Shown here: positions 18,424-26,305 of the stretch, in pieces | Numbering within the stretch: position 1 is the stretch's first letter | Layout of the letters: every line of letters begins with the position of its first letter | Origin: Ignavibacteriales bacterium UBA1304 | GTDB lineage: Bacteria; Bacteroidota; Ignavibacteria; Ignavibacteriales; Ignavibacteriaceae | Direction of reading: 5' to 3' | DNA length: 64,000 bases | Assembly: GCA_002307295.1 (NCBI GenBank) | Contig: DBTY01000020.1 | Location: forward strand, 1 to 64,000 | Translations under genes and position numbers: made by a program | Notes under the pieces: model-generated | The model's database searches: none | Told to the model about the DNA's origin: nothing | Seen by the model: the letters and a program-made list of their open reading frames with translations, nothing else

Positions 18424-20547
18424 CTATTTTAATAATATCAATTTCTTTGTCTGGCTAAATTTTTCCGCCTGCATTGAATAAAAATATATGCCGGAAGATA
18501 ATTTGCCGCCGTCAACCCGCACTTCGTATATTCCCGTTGGTTTTATATCGTCAGCCAAAACCTTTACAATCTGCCCAAGCATATTATAAAGGGTTAACTT
18601 TACTCTGCTTTCGTACGGAACTGCATATCTGATAATTGTAGTAGGGTTGGCCGGATTTGGATAGCTTTGTTCCAGCTGGAAAGTAGTAATTAAATTGTTC
18701 TTTACATCTTTAACGCCTGAAATATTGGGGGAGTAATCAAGTTTATAATAGCCTGTATCAGGCGATACGGATATCCCGGGAATAATCCCTTTATCTTTAG
18801 CGTATACTTTATAATAAAACGTGAATCCGCGTTTTAGCAAGTCTATTGCCACTGTAGTATCAACAGAATATCCATTTGTCCCTGCAATATTTTTGGTATT
18901 TATCCATGTCGGAGAAACAACAGAATCTCCTTTCTGATAATACCCGGAAAGATAAACGGTATCAATATAATTCAAACTTTTACCGCTGGAGGAAAAAGAA
19001 CTATAATAATGATCAACAGCTAAAGTAAACTTAAATGCAGAATCAGGAACAGTTTTGGGAGGGATAATTGTTATTTGCGGTATGTGAACTTCTGAATAGT
19101 TCTTCGGAGATGTTCCGTCGTTTATTTGAGCCTGTATTAAAAAATAATCTGTAAAGAAAGTGCCAATTCCCATGTAATAAGAACTCTGATCCATATATGA
19201 CAAACCAAATCCAGAGTTGTATTTTGTAACTATATATTCTCCCGCACAATGCTCGCAACCGGATACAAATTTTGTAAAATAAACGTTCTGATTCAAGAGA
19301 TTTTCTTGCCCGGAACTGACAATGGAGCTTAATGAGAAATGCTGTTCAATTATATATTGAGAAAACGGAGAGCCGTCAGGTAACGAAAAGTCCATGCAGG
19401 TTTTCTCTTTGTTATTCCCAAACATATAAACTTTATTATCTGTTTCGCTATATCTAAACCAATATCCCATGGAATTAGAAAGCTCGTAATATGTTAAGCC
19501 GTTGATTAGAGTATCTTTTACGACATAAACATTATTTAGATAATAAGTAACTGGACCGGGATCCATATTATATGATCCTTCCATTACCAAGTATTGCCAT
19601 TTATCACCAATATGCAGTGGGAAGATATTCTTGGGTCTAACTGGCTCTATATAATTTGGGTTATACTTAAAAAGACCCCATCCACCGCCAGAATAGAGAA
19701 CCCCTTTGTAAAAATTAAAATCGTATATTAAATCTTTACAACCAATATACTTCCAATTTGCTCCTTGATCCGAACTCTTATATGTCCCTTTATATTTGTC
19801 GCCACAAAAAATATTTCCAGAAGAGTCAAATTCCATTGCCTGGACATTAAAATCAATCTGATCGTTCTTAATTTCCCAGGTATCTCCTTTATCTTTGGAA
19901 GCTAGTATTCCTTTGTTCTCGACAGAGAGAAAAACTTCTCCATCGTTATTAAATGCAATGTTATCGGAAATATCTCTAAGCACAACTGGCAATATAATCC
20001 ATGTCTGACCTCCGTCAGTTGATCTGTAAAGTTGTTTTACAGCTTGGATAAAAATGTCATTTTGTTTGCTTATTTTCATACGATGAAAAAAGAGATATGG
20101 GGTTGGGATATTAGTTTGCGTCCAAGAGCGACCGTTGTCAGATGATTTGTATAATACATAAGCCGTAAGCGCCCAACAATTTCCAGAAGAATCCATAACC
20201 AATCCGTATAAACCGCCCGGCGCAGGATTTTTTTCCCAATTCTTTCCCATGTCTGACGAGAAATACATCAAAGTGTCATAACTGCCGCAAAGAATATGAT
20301 TCCCGTGATTTATAGATAAGTATTCCAGATTGTCTTTTGCTAAAAGTTGTTTCCAGCTTTTGCAATTATCCTGCGTTACAAATAATCCAGAGTTTGTAAC
20401 AGCGAACAGATTACTAACATTATCAGATTTTAATTCGTAAACTGATTGAAAATTTTGCGGCGTTATATTTGTCCATGCGGAATCCTGCGGAAAGACAATC
20501 TGACTAAAAAAACAAAAGACGCCTAAATAAAAGATAAACGATTTCAT
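18424..20547 (-). CDS. Secreted T9SS cargo protein with Asp-box (BNR-like) repeats
   Basis: A signal peptide ends near residue 20. Residues ~30-290 hold at least six S-x-D-x-G-x-x-W Asp-box turns (such as SSDNGRSW and STDGGQTW), the mark of a sialidase- or photosynthesis-factor-like beta-propeller; propeller proteins of this type need not be glycosidases. Residues ~630-707 form a T9SS type A sorting domain with YPNPANP and a final KKLILLK, so export and surface attachment by T9SS is expected. The middle ~300 residues are beta-rich and unassigned. It is divergent from the M14 gene at 20760. Confidence 0.87.
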   Translation of the reverse strand: MKSFIFYLGVFCFFSQIVFPQDSAWTNITPQNFQSVYELKSDNVSNLFAVTNSGLFVTQDNCKSWKQLLAKDNLEYLSINHGNHILCGSYDTLMYFSSDMGKNWEKNPAPGGLYGLVMDSSGNCWALTAYVLYKSSDNGRSWTQTNIPTPYLFFHRMKISKQNDIFIQAVKQLYRSTDGGQTWIILPVVLRDISDNIAFNNDGEVFLSVENKGILASKDKGDTWEIKNDQIDFNVQAMEFDSSGNIFCGDKYKGTYKSSDQGANWKYIGCKDLIYDFNFYKGVLYSGGGWGLFKYNPNYIEPVRPKNIFPLHIGDKWQYLVMEGSYNMDPGPVTYYLNNVYVVKDTLINGLTYYELSNSMGYWFRYSETDNKVYMFGNNKEKTCMDFSLPDGSPFSQYIIEQHFSLSSIVSSGQENLLNQNVYFTKFVSGCEHCAGEYIVTKYNSGFGLSYMDQSSYYMGIGTFFTDYFLIQAQINDGTSPKNYSEVHIPQITIIPPKTVPDSAFKFTLAVDHYYSSFSSSGKSLNYIDTVYLSGYYQKGDSVVSPTWINTKNIAGTNGYSVDTTVAIDLLKRGFTFYYKVYAKDKGIIPGISVSPDTGYYKLDYSPNISGVKDVKNNLITTFQLEQSYPNPANPTTIIRYAVPYESRVKLTLYNMLGQIVKVLADDIKPTGIYEVRVDGGKLSSGIYFYSMQAEKFSQTKKLILLK

Positions 20548-20759
20548 TTCTTACCCCTTATTATTTAATATCTGCGCAAAAATCAGTTTTTATCTTTTCA
20601 AAATAGCGTATTAATGATTTTTTTGCGCTAAAAAATAAACATATGGTTTATTATCATAAAATATTCTGTCAAAGTCAATAAAAATTTATAGTTTTTGCAG
20701 CCATTTATTAAGACCCGGAATTTTTATATTTTGCTTCTTTTATTTATGGATGTTGCAAA

Positions 20760-22529
20760 ATGGGAAAAAATATTCTCCGGGTATTGTTTTGTCTGACTGT
20801 TTTTGCGGCGCTCGTTCAGGCGCAGAATAAAGTAGAAGACGAATGGTTAACGTATTTTGAAAAATCAAATTATCTTGGCACTCCCCGTTATAAAGAAACG
20901 ATGGAGTATTTTAAGAAGCTTGAAAATAATTCGCCGTATGTAAAAATATTTAAATTTGGCGAGTCGCCACAGGGACGCGATTTAAATTGCGTAATAATTT
21001 CTAAGGATAAATGTTTCACTCTCGACGAAGTAAAAAAAAGCGGCAAGCCTGTTATTATGATTTGCAACGGAATACACTCCGGCGAAATTGAGGGGAAAGA
21101 CGCCTGTATGCTTCTTGCGCGCGATATACTAATTACCAAAGAAAAAGCAGACCTCATTAAAAACGCCATACTAATGATAATCCCTGTGTTTAACGTAGAT
21201 GGTCACGAAAGAATAGGCAGGTATAACAGAATAAACCAAAATGGTCCTGAAGAAATGGGCTGGAGAACGACGGCTCAGAACCTGAACCTGAACCGCGACT
21301 GGATGAAGGCCGACGCGCCTGAAATGCAGGCTATGCTTAAATTGTTCTCGCTTTGGCTGCCCGATTTTTTTATAGATACTCACACTACAGACGGAGCGGA
21401 TTACCAATATACAGTGGATTATGGAATAGAAAAATATGTCGACGTCTATGAAGAAACGCGAAACTGGATTAATAATAAATTTATTCCATTTATGGAAAAT
21501 AAAGTCCGCGCCGACGGTTTTTTAGTTTCGCCTTATGCAGGATTTAAAGATAACGATCTAAGAAAGGGATTAGTCGACTGGTCTATGCCGCCAAGGTTTT
21601 CGCATGGATATGTCGCAATTCAAAACCGCCCTGCGTTATTGGTTGAAACGCACATGATTAAACCATATAAGGACAGGGTGTTTGGAACAAAATCGATGTT
21701 GAACGCAGTTTTGCAATTTATTGGGCAAAACCCGGACGAGCTGGTTCGGTTAAATAAAGCGGCTGATGAAAACGCAATTGAAGATTACAGTATAAATAAA
21801 AAATCTTTTCCTATAGCGTTAAAAGGAACCGACGAACATGAGCGCTTTATATTTAAGGGGCTCAAAAGCATTGAGGACTCCAGCGAGATTTCCGGCGCTA
21901 AAAGAATAACTTATACCAAGGAAAAGTATGATCTTGAAATTCCGTTTTACAATAAAGTTGCAGTGTCGGATTCTGTTACGGCTCCGTATGCGTATTTAAT
22001 ACCAAGGGAATGGAAGGAAATAGCAGACCGGTTAAAGCTTCATGGAATTTCTGTGGAAGAAACAAAAGAAGATCAGACTCTTAAAGTAGAGCGGTATAAA
22101 TTTAAAGACGTAAAATTTCAGCAGAATTCTTATGAGGGGCGGCATCAGGTAAACTATTCTTATAACGCATATGACGAAGAAGTTAAAATACCCGCCGGGA
22201 CGTTTGTAGTGAAAACTGCGCAAAGGGGAATAAGAGTAATTCTTCACGCGCTTGAGCCAAAAGGGCCGGACTCTTTTCTTCGCTGGGGATTTTTTAACGC
22301 TATTTTTGAGCCGAAAGAATATTTTGAAGATTATGTTATGGAAAAAGAAGCTTTGAAAATGATACGAGAAAATCCTATATTGAAAGACGAATTTGAAAAA
22401 AAACTAAAAGAAGACAAAGAATTTAGGGAAAGCGCTAATAAAAGGCTGTCGTTTTTTTATGAAAGATCGCCTTATTATGATAGAAGCCTAAATGTGTATC
22501 CTGTAATGCGGGTCATAAATAAATTTTAA
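20760..22529 (+). CDS. Secreted M14-family zinc carboxypeptidase
   Basis: A signal peptide (residues 1-21, ending VQAQ) is followed by an M14 peptidase domain. Zinc ligands are seen in GIHSGEIEGKDA (H-x-x-E) and DTHTTDGAD. The substrate-carboxylate segment is LNLNRDW, and VETHM carries a late conserved glutamate. At 589 aa it has a C-terminal extension of about 250 residues typical of the longer Bacteroidota M14 proteins. It probably trims peptides in the periplasm or outside the cell. It is followed by rpsT, which has its own promoter. Confidence 0.88.
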   Translation: MGKNILRVLFCLTVFAALVQAQNKVEDEWLTYFEKSNYLGTPRYKETMEYFKKLENNSPYVKIFKFGESPQGRDLNCVIISKDKCFTLDEVKKSGKPVIMICNGIHSGEIEGKDACMLLARDILITKEKADLIKNAILMIIPVFNVDGHERIGRYNRINQNGPEEMGWRTTAQNLNLNRDWMKADAPEMQAMLKLFSLWLPDFFIDTHTTDGADYQYTVDYGIEKYVDVYEETRNWINNKFIPFMENKVRADGFLVSPYAGFKDNDLRKGLVDWSMPPRFSHGYVAIQNRPALLVETHMIKPYKDRVFGTKSMLNAVLQFIGQNPDELVRLNKAADENAIEDYSINKKSFPIALKGTDEHERFIFKGLKSIEDSSEISGAKRITYTKEKYDLEIPFYNKVAVSDSVTAPYAYLIPREWKEIADRLKLHGISVEETKEDQTLKVERYKFKDVKFQQNSYEGRHQVNYSYNAYDEEVKIPAGTFVVKTAQRGIRVILHALEPKGPDSFLRWGFFNAIFEPKEYFEDYVMEKEALKMIRENPILKDEFEKKLKEDKEFRESANKRLSFFYERSPYYDRSLNVYPVMRVINKF

Positions 22530-22532
22530 TTA

Positions 22533-22564
22533 TTTGACAAAAATGCAGGAAATGAATATATTTG
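22533..22564 (+). promoter_or_regulatory. Promoter of rpsT
   Basis: TTGACA (22534-22539), a 17-base spacer and TATATT (22557-22562) fit a sigma-70 promoter. The same bases read as TTTG, 20 bases, TATATTTG, an exact match to the Bacteroidota TTTG-N20-TAnnTTTG form. It lies about 45 bases before the rpsT start. Confidence 0.8.
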
Positions 22565-22607
22565 TTTTTATTTTTAAATTAAATATCATTTTTATAAGGT
22601 TTTAAGA

Positions 22608-22964
22608 ATGGCTAACCATAAATCAGCTAAGAAACGTATTAAAACGAACGAAAAAAGCAGAGTACGTAATAGAGCAACTATATCAAAATTAAAGACTCTT
22701 GTTAAGAAAGTAGAAGGCTCAGAAGATAAAGCCGAAGCTGAAATATTATATAAAGATGCAGTCTCTTATATCGATAGAGTTGCAGCTCATGGTAAAATTC
22801 ACATAAACACTGCTTCACGCAGAAAATCTGCGCTTACAACTTATGTAAATAGTTTAACCGCATCAGCTCCTGTAGTTGCAGAACCTGCAAAGGCTGAAGC
22901 TCCTGTTAAAAAAGCTGCTCCAGTTAAAGCTGAAGCAAAAGCTGAGACAACAGAGACTAAATAA
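22608..22964 (+). CDS. rpsT: Small ribosomal subunit protein bS20 with Ala/Lys/Glu tail
   Basis: The first ~87 residues are a normal bS20 (start MANHKSAKKRIKTNEK, later HKNTASRRKSAL-like segment HINTASRRKSAL), which binds 16S rRNA early in 30S assembly. An extra ~30-residue C-terminal tail of repeating Ala, Lys, Glu and Pro (VKKAAPVKAEAKAE) follows; similar unstructured tails occur on bS20 in some lineages. It is monocistronic, with promoter at 22533 and terminator at 22989. Confidence 0.95.
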   Translation: MANHKSAKKRIKTNEKSRVRNRATISKLKTLVKKVEGSEDKAEAEILYKDAVSYIDRVAAHGKIHINTASRRKSALTTYVNSLTASAPVVAEPAKAEAPVKKAAPVKAEAKAETTETK

Positions 22965-22988
22965 GTTTTTATTACAGAAATTAAGTTA

Positions 22989-23017
22989 GGGCTCTTAAGA
23001 AATTTAAGAGCCCTTTT
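22989..23017 (+). terminator. Intrinsic terminator after rpsT
   Basis: GGGCTCTTAA and TTAAGAGCCC form a 10-bp stem around a 5-base loop, followed by TTTTCTTG on the plus strand. Confidence 0.88.
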
Positions 23018-23023
23018 CTTGTT

Positions 23024-24529
23024 TTATAAATCTTCAATTGCGTCTATTCCGGCGGGCATAGGCAGATAAAACCTTATCGGTTGAACGGCTCCATTCCGTT
23101 TTATAAGCTTATCCACTCTTTTCTTTATAATTACGCTGTGTTCTATATTAACGTCGTCGGCAATAATTGAACCGAATATATAGCTTGTTCCTTTTATAAG
23201 AACATTTTTACCAATGCGCAATGGGAATTCGTCGCTTCCGGTCATATTTACGCTTGATTCAATAAGCGAGTTCTCTCCAATTTCTAAATTGCCTTTAATT
23301 ATGTCGCCCCATAGAATTTCTACATTATCGCCAATAATCGCTTTTTGCCCCGGGAAGCATGTAAGATGAACGCTTTCCGATAAAGTTACGTTTTTGCCGA
23401 AAATAATATTCCCGTCTATGAATACATTTTTCTTTATCGTCAGGTTATAATTAAGCTTTACATCGGCTCCAATGTAGGCTCCTTTTTCTATCACAATATC
23501 TAAAGGAATTCCGTTTTTATCCATATCCAGAATTTGTTCTACTACGCTTTCGTGAATAAAAAAGTCTTCCGGATCTGTAATTTCAATAATATCTTTTAAT
23601 TTTTCATAAACTTTATGGCGTGCAAGCGCTTCCATTTCTCTTAACACGGATTTATTATTAAAGCCCATTACAACCGATTGTTCGTGAGGGCTGACGGCTC
23701 CAACCGTATAACCGCTTTGATTAAAAAGCGCAATAAGGTCGGTTATGTAAATTTCGTTTTGCGCGTTGTTGCTCGAAAGCTTGTCGATAAGCTCTATAAG
23801 TTTTTGGTAATCAAAAGCGTAAACGCTGGAGTTGAATTCTCTGTTTTCGATTAATTCTTTTTTAGAATAGCTGTATTTTCTGTTGTTAAAAATAATTTCA
23901 TAGGGAACGTCTTCTTTAAGAGATAAAATATCTTTATGTTCCATAATTTCTACAACTTTTCCGGCGTCTGCTCCGGAAGACGCGCCGGTGGCGTCAAAGT
24001 CTTTTACTCTTATAATTCTGCCGTAGCTATTCTCCTGAACTTCGCCTTCGTAAATTCCGGTCAGCACCATCATGTTGGCTTGCGAATTTACGAACTTATC
24101 TTTTAACATAAGCACGGTATCTTTATCTATCAAACCCATATCGCCGGGGAAAACGTAGACAATCCCTTTAAAAGAGTTTGAGTCAATTTTCTCAAGACCA
24201 ATCTGAACTGCGTGCCCGGTTCCTTTTTGTTCGGCTTGAAAAGCGAACGAAGTATTTTCTCTTTTTCCAATGACCGACATAACGTCCGCGGCTTTAATGC
24301 CAACTACTATTACCGTATTCATATTTGGAATAGCTTTCTGGCAGGCGTTAAACACTCTTTCTACCGTAGGAACTTCCCAAATGCTGTGAAGCATTTTAGA
24401 CTTTTGCGATTTGATGCGCTTCCCGTGCCCTGCGGCTAAAATAATTGCTACTTCATTTATTTTGTAGTCCAATTCCGACGACAAACTTTTTTGTTTTTGA
24501 ATGATTTCTTCCAGTTCACTATCAGACAT
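23024..24529 (-). CDS. GlmU-like nucleotidyltransferase with left-handed beta-helix tail
   Basis: Residues ~25-270 are a sugar-1-phosphate nucleotidyltransferase domain: LAAGHGKRIKSQKSKMLHSI matches the LAAGxGTRMxSxxPKxLH signature, with the metal-binding GD in VFPGDM. Residues ~330-480 are hexapeptide repeats (such as IGADVKLNYNLTIKKNVFIDG) that fold as a left-handed beta-helix. GlmU makes UDP-GlcNAc for peptidoglycan. The region where GlmU normally carries its acetyltransferase residues is short and unlike the family, and the protein has ~20 extra N-terminal residues, so a bifunctional role is doubtful. A TATATTTG promoter box lies upstream. Confidence 0.78.
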   Translation of the reverse strand: MSDSELEEIIQKQKSLSSELDYKINEVAIILAAGHGKRIKSQKSKMLHSIWEVPTVERVFNACQKAIPNMNTVIVVGIKAADVMSVIGKRENTSFAFQAEQKGTGHAVQIGLEKIDSNSFKGIVYVFPGDMGLIDKDTVLMLKDKFVNSQANMMVLTGIYEGEVQENSYGRIIRVKDFDATGASSGADAGKVVEIMEHKDILSLKEDVPYEIIFNNRKYSYSKKELIENREFNSSVYAFDYQKLIELIDKLSSNNAQNEIYITDLIALFNQSGYTVGAVSPHEQSVVMGFNNKSVLREMEALARHKVYEKLKDIIEITDPEDFFIHESVVEQILDMDKNGIPLDIVIEKGAYIGADVKLNYNLTIKKNVFIDGNIIFGKNVTLSESVHLTCFPGQKAIIGDNVEILWGDIIKGNLEIGENSLIESSVNMTGSDEFPLRIGKNVLIKGTSYIFGSIIADDVNIEHSVIIKKRVDKLIKRNGAVQPIRFYLPMPAGIDAIEDL

Positions 24530-24593
24530 TTTTCCCTCATTAGATAAATAAAAATTAAAATAAAGAATGAGCGCTCCATTTACAAATTACACA

Positions 24594-24601
24594 CAAATAT
24601 A
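24594..24601 (-). promoter_or_regulatory. Candidate Bacteroidota-type -7 box for the GlmU-like gene
   Basis: On the minus strand the sequence reads TATATTTG, an exact TAnnTTTG match. TTTC (three of four matches to TTTG) lies 20 bases upstream. The start codon is about 65 bases downstream. Confidence 0.45.
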
Positions 24602-24680
24602 AATAGAGTCATTATTGTATTGAAACGGTATTTAGTATTGTTTAAATTTAAATAATATTTTAAAATAATCCGTGGTAAAA

Positions 24681-25145
24681 ATGACAAAAAAAGTAATTTT
24701 AATTTGTTTGATAGTAATTAGTTCATTGGGAATAAAATCGGCGTTTGCCCAGAGTAAAGGGTTTGGGCTTGGAGTAGTTTTGGGCGAGCCTACCGGGCTT
24801 GCGGGCAAGTACTGGTTAGAAAACGGAAACGCAATCGACTTTGGTTTGGGCTATGCGTTTTCTTCTAACGACAGCCGGGTTAACCTTCATGTGGATTATT
24901 TATTTCATAATTATAGCGCTATACGGTCGGCAGAAAAATTTGTGCTGTTTTATGGAGTCGGCGGTAGAATTGTTACTTCGGATAATAAAAGCGCCTGGCT
25001 TGGTTTAAGGGGCGTTATTGGTATCGACTGGTTTATTAAAAATGCGCCTATCGACGTATTTTTAGAAGCCGCTCCAGTATTTGATATTGCGCCAAATACA
25101 GGGCTCGATCTTGACGCCGGACTTGGAGTAAGATTTTTCTTTTAA
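24681..25145 (+). CDS. Small exported beta-barrel-like protein
   Basis: The signal peptide ends near SAFAQ, and ~130 residues follow in which Gly and aromatic residues alternate in short strands, ending in VRFFF as outer-membrane barrels do. ATG at 24681 is preferred over an in-frame GTG nine bases earlier. The segment GFGLGVVLGEPTGLAGKYW resembles the start of small porin-like proteins common in this phylum. Function is unknown. Its own terminator follows. Confidence 0.72.
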   Translation: MTKKVILICLIVISSLGIKSAFAQSKGFGLGVVLGEPTGLAGKYWLENGNAIDFGLGYAFSSNDSRVNLHVDYLFHNYSAIRSAEKFVLFYGVGGRIVTSDNKSAWLGLRGVIGIDWFIKNAPIDVFLEAAPVFDIAPNTGLDLDAGLGVRFFF

Positions 25146-25172
25146 TAAAAAACAACTTTATTAAAATTAATG

Positions 25173-25202
25173 ACGCAGGTTTTTTAAGCCTGCGTTTTTT
25201 TT
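25173..25202 (+). terminator. Intrinsic terminator
   Basis: ACGCAGG and CCTGCGT form a 7-bp stem, followed by eight T residues, 27 bases after the stop of the small barrel gene. Confidence 0.8.
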
Positions 25203-25240
25203 GCCTCTTCTTTTCGCCCTCTTTTTAGCTTACGTTTATG

Positions 25241-25430
25241 GTTAAACGTTTCGTAGCGCGGACTTTTAGTCTGCGCCTTAGCTGCGTATACTTCGTAGAG
25301 CTTTATCGGCGCGAATTTAATTTAGTTCTTGTCTGGATATATAATTTTGTTATTATTATTTTGCGCAAACTGAAAGTCTACGCATACGAACATAATTGTA
25401 TTTTACGCAGACTAAAAGTCCGCGTTACGA
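25241..25430. repeat. REP/BIME-like cluster upstream of the RAYT gene (three hairpins)
   Basis: Hairpin one (25251-25276) is TCGTA followed by GCGCGGACT-TTT-AGTCTGCGC in plus orientation; it carries the GTAG tetranucleotide at the stem foot. Two more (25362-25388 and 25403-25430) have the same stem in inverted orientation with small changes. The set mirrors the one after the transposase gene. This also accounts for the ~300 gene-free bases here. Confidence 0.85.
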
Positions 25431-25451
25431 ATTAATTGCAATGGAGCATAA

Positions 25452-26033
25452 ATGAGCAATACTTTTCACAAAAGGAATTTACCTCATTTGTATTTCGATG
25501 AGGGACGGTATTTCATTACTTACAGATTGGCTAATTCCATTCCACTGGATAAATTATCAGAGCTTGCGAAAATAAATACAAACCTTGATTTTAAAAGCTA
25601 TCATCGACTTTTTCAAAAATATGATTTGTTGCTCGATTCCTGCGATATGGGTATAAATTATCTTAACAGAACTGAACTTGCGGAGATTTGTAAACAGTCG
25701 CTTGATTTCCCAGATAAAAAGGAATATACGCTTATCTGTTATTGCATTATGCCAAACCATGTTCATCTTGTTTTTGAATTGCTGCCTGGAAATAAAGGGA
25801 TTAGCGAAATAATGAAATTAATGAAGGGGTATTCTGCCGTTAAGTGTAATTCCATAATTGGAAAAGAGGGCAAGTTTTGGCAGGTAGAAAGCTATGACAG
25901 GTGGATTAGAGACGACAAAGAATTGTATTTTACTATTAATTATGTGTTGCTAAATCCCGTTAAAGCAGGTCTTGTTGATAATTGGGAAAACTGGAAGTAT
26001 TCTTATTGTAGAAAAGAATATTTGACATTTTAA
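25452..26033 (+). CDS. REP-associated tyrosine transposase (RAYT; Y1_Tnp/IS200-like)
   Basis: This HUH endonuclease cuts single-stranded DNA at REP hairpins. The HUH motif is visible in MPNHVHLVF (His103 and His105), and the catalytic tyrosine is Tyr148 in VESYDRWIRDD, followed by the family segment NYVLLNPVKAGL. At 193 aa it is intact and normal for the group. The gene is flanked on both sides by hairpins with a GTAG/TCGTA foot, the form RAYTs recognise, which supports the call independently. ATG at 25452 is the first usable start. Confidence 0.93.
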   Translation: MSNTFHKRNLPHLYFDEGRYFITYRLANSIPLDKLSELAKINTNLDFKSYHRLFQKYDLLLDSCDMGINYLNRTELAEICKQSLDFPDKKEYTLICYCIMPNHVHLVFELLPGNKGISEIMKLMKGYSAVKCNSIIGKEGKFWQVESYDRWIRDDKELYFTINYVLLNPVKAGLVDNWENWKYSYCRKEYLTF

Positions 26034-26043
26034 TCTGTATCTA

Positions 26044-26164
26044 TGTTTAAACGTTTCGTAGCGCGGACTTTTAGTCTGCGCCTTGATTAAGTTATATTGC
26101 GCAGACTAAAAGTCTACGCTATGAGCATAATTGTATTTTGCGCAGACTGAAAGTCCGCGCTACG
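26044..26164. repeat. REP/BIME-like cluster downstream of the RAYT gene (three hairpins)
   Basis: Hairpins lie at 26056-26081 (plus orientation, TCGTA foot), 26099-26121 (inverted) and 26140-26164 (inverted, ending in CTACGG, the complement of the CCGTAG foot). The two inverted ones are joined by the spacer CATAATTGTATTTT, which is also found in the upstream cluster. Confidence 0.87.
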
Positions 26165-26305
26165 GATGAAAATAACCCCATTATTGCGCCTTATAGCGCT
26201 ACCCTATCATGTAGGGGTAAAATTGGTCTTGTTAGTTTGTTCTTTGTTTATTAAGACTTATTTTAAAACTGGAAGTAATAAAAAACTTTTAAACCTGAGG
26301 AATGT

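Larger units (their letters stand above)
25241..26164. mobile_element. RAYT-REP unit (REPtron-like)
   Basis: One transposase-like gene is framed by two copies of the same REP hairpin cluster, each with one plus-oriented and two inverted hairpins. Both clusters begin with a shared stretch around TTAAACGTTTCGTAGCGCGG. No target-site duplication or transposon end beyond the hairpins is visible. In known systems the RAYT gene stays single-copy and vertically inherited while its REPs spread, so this is domesticated-looking rather than an IS. Confidence 0.8.
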
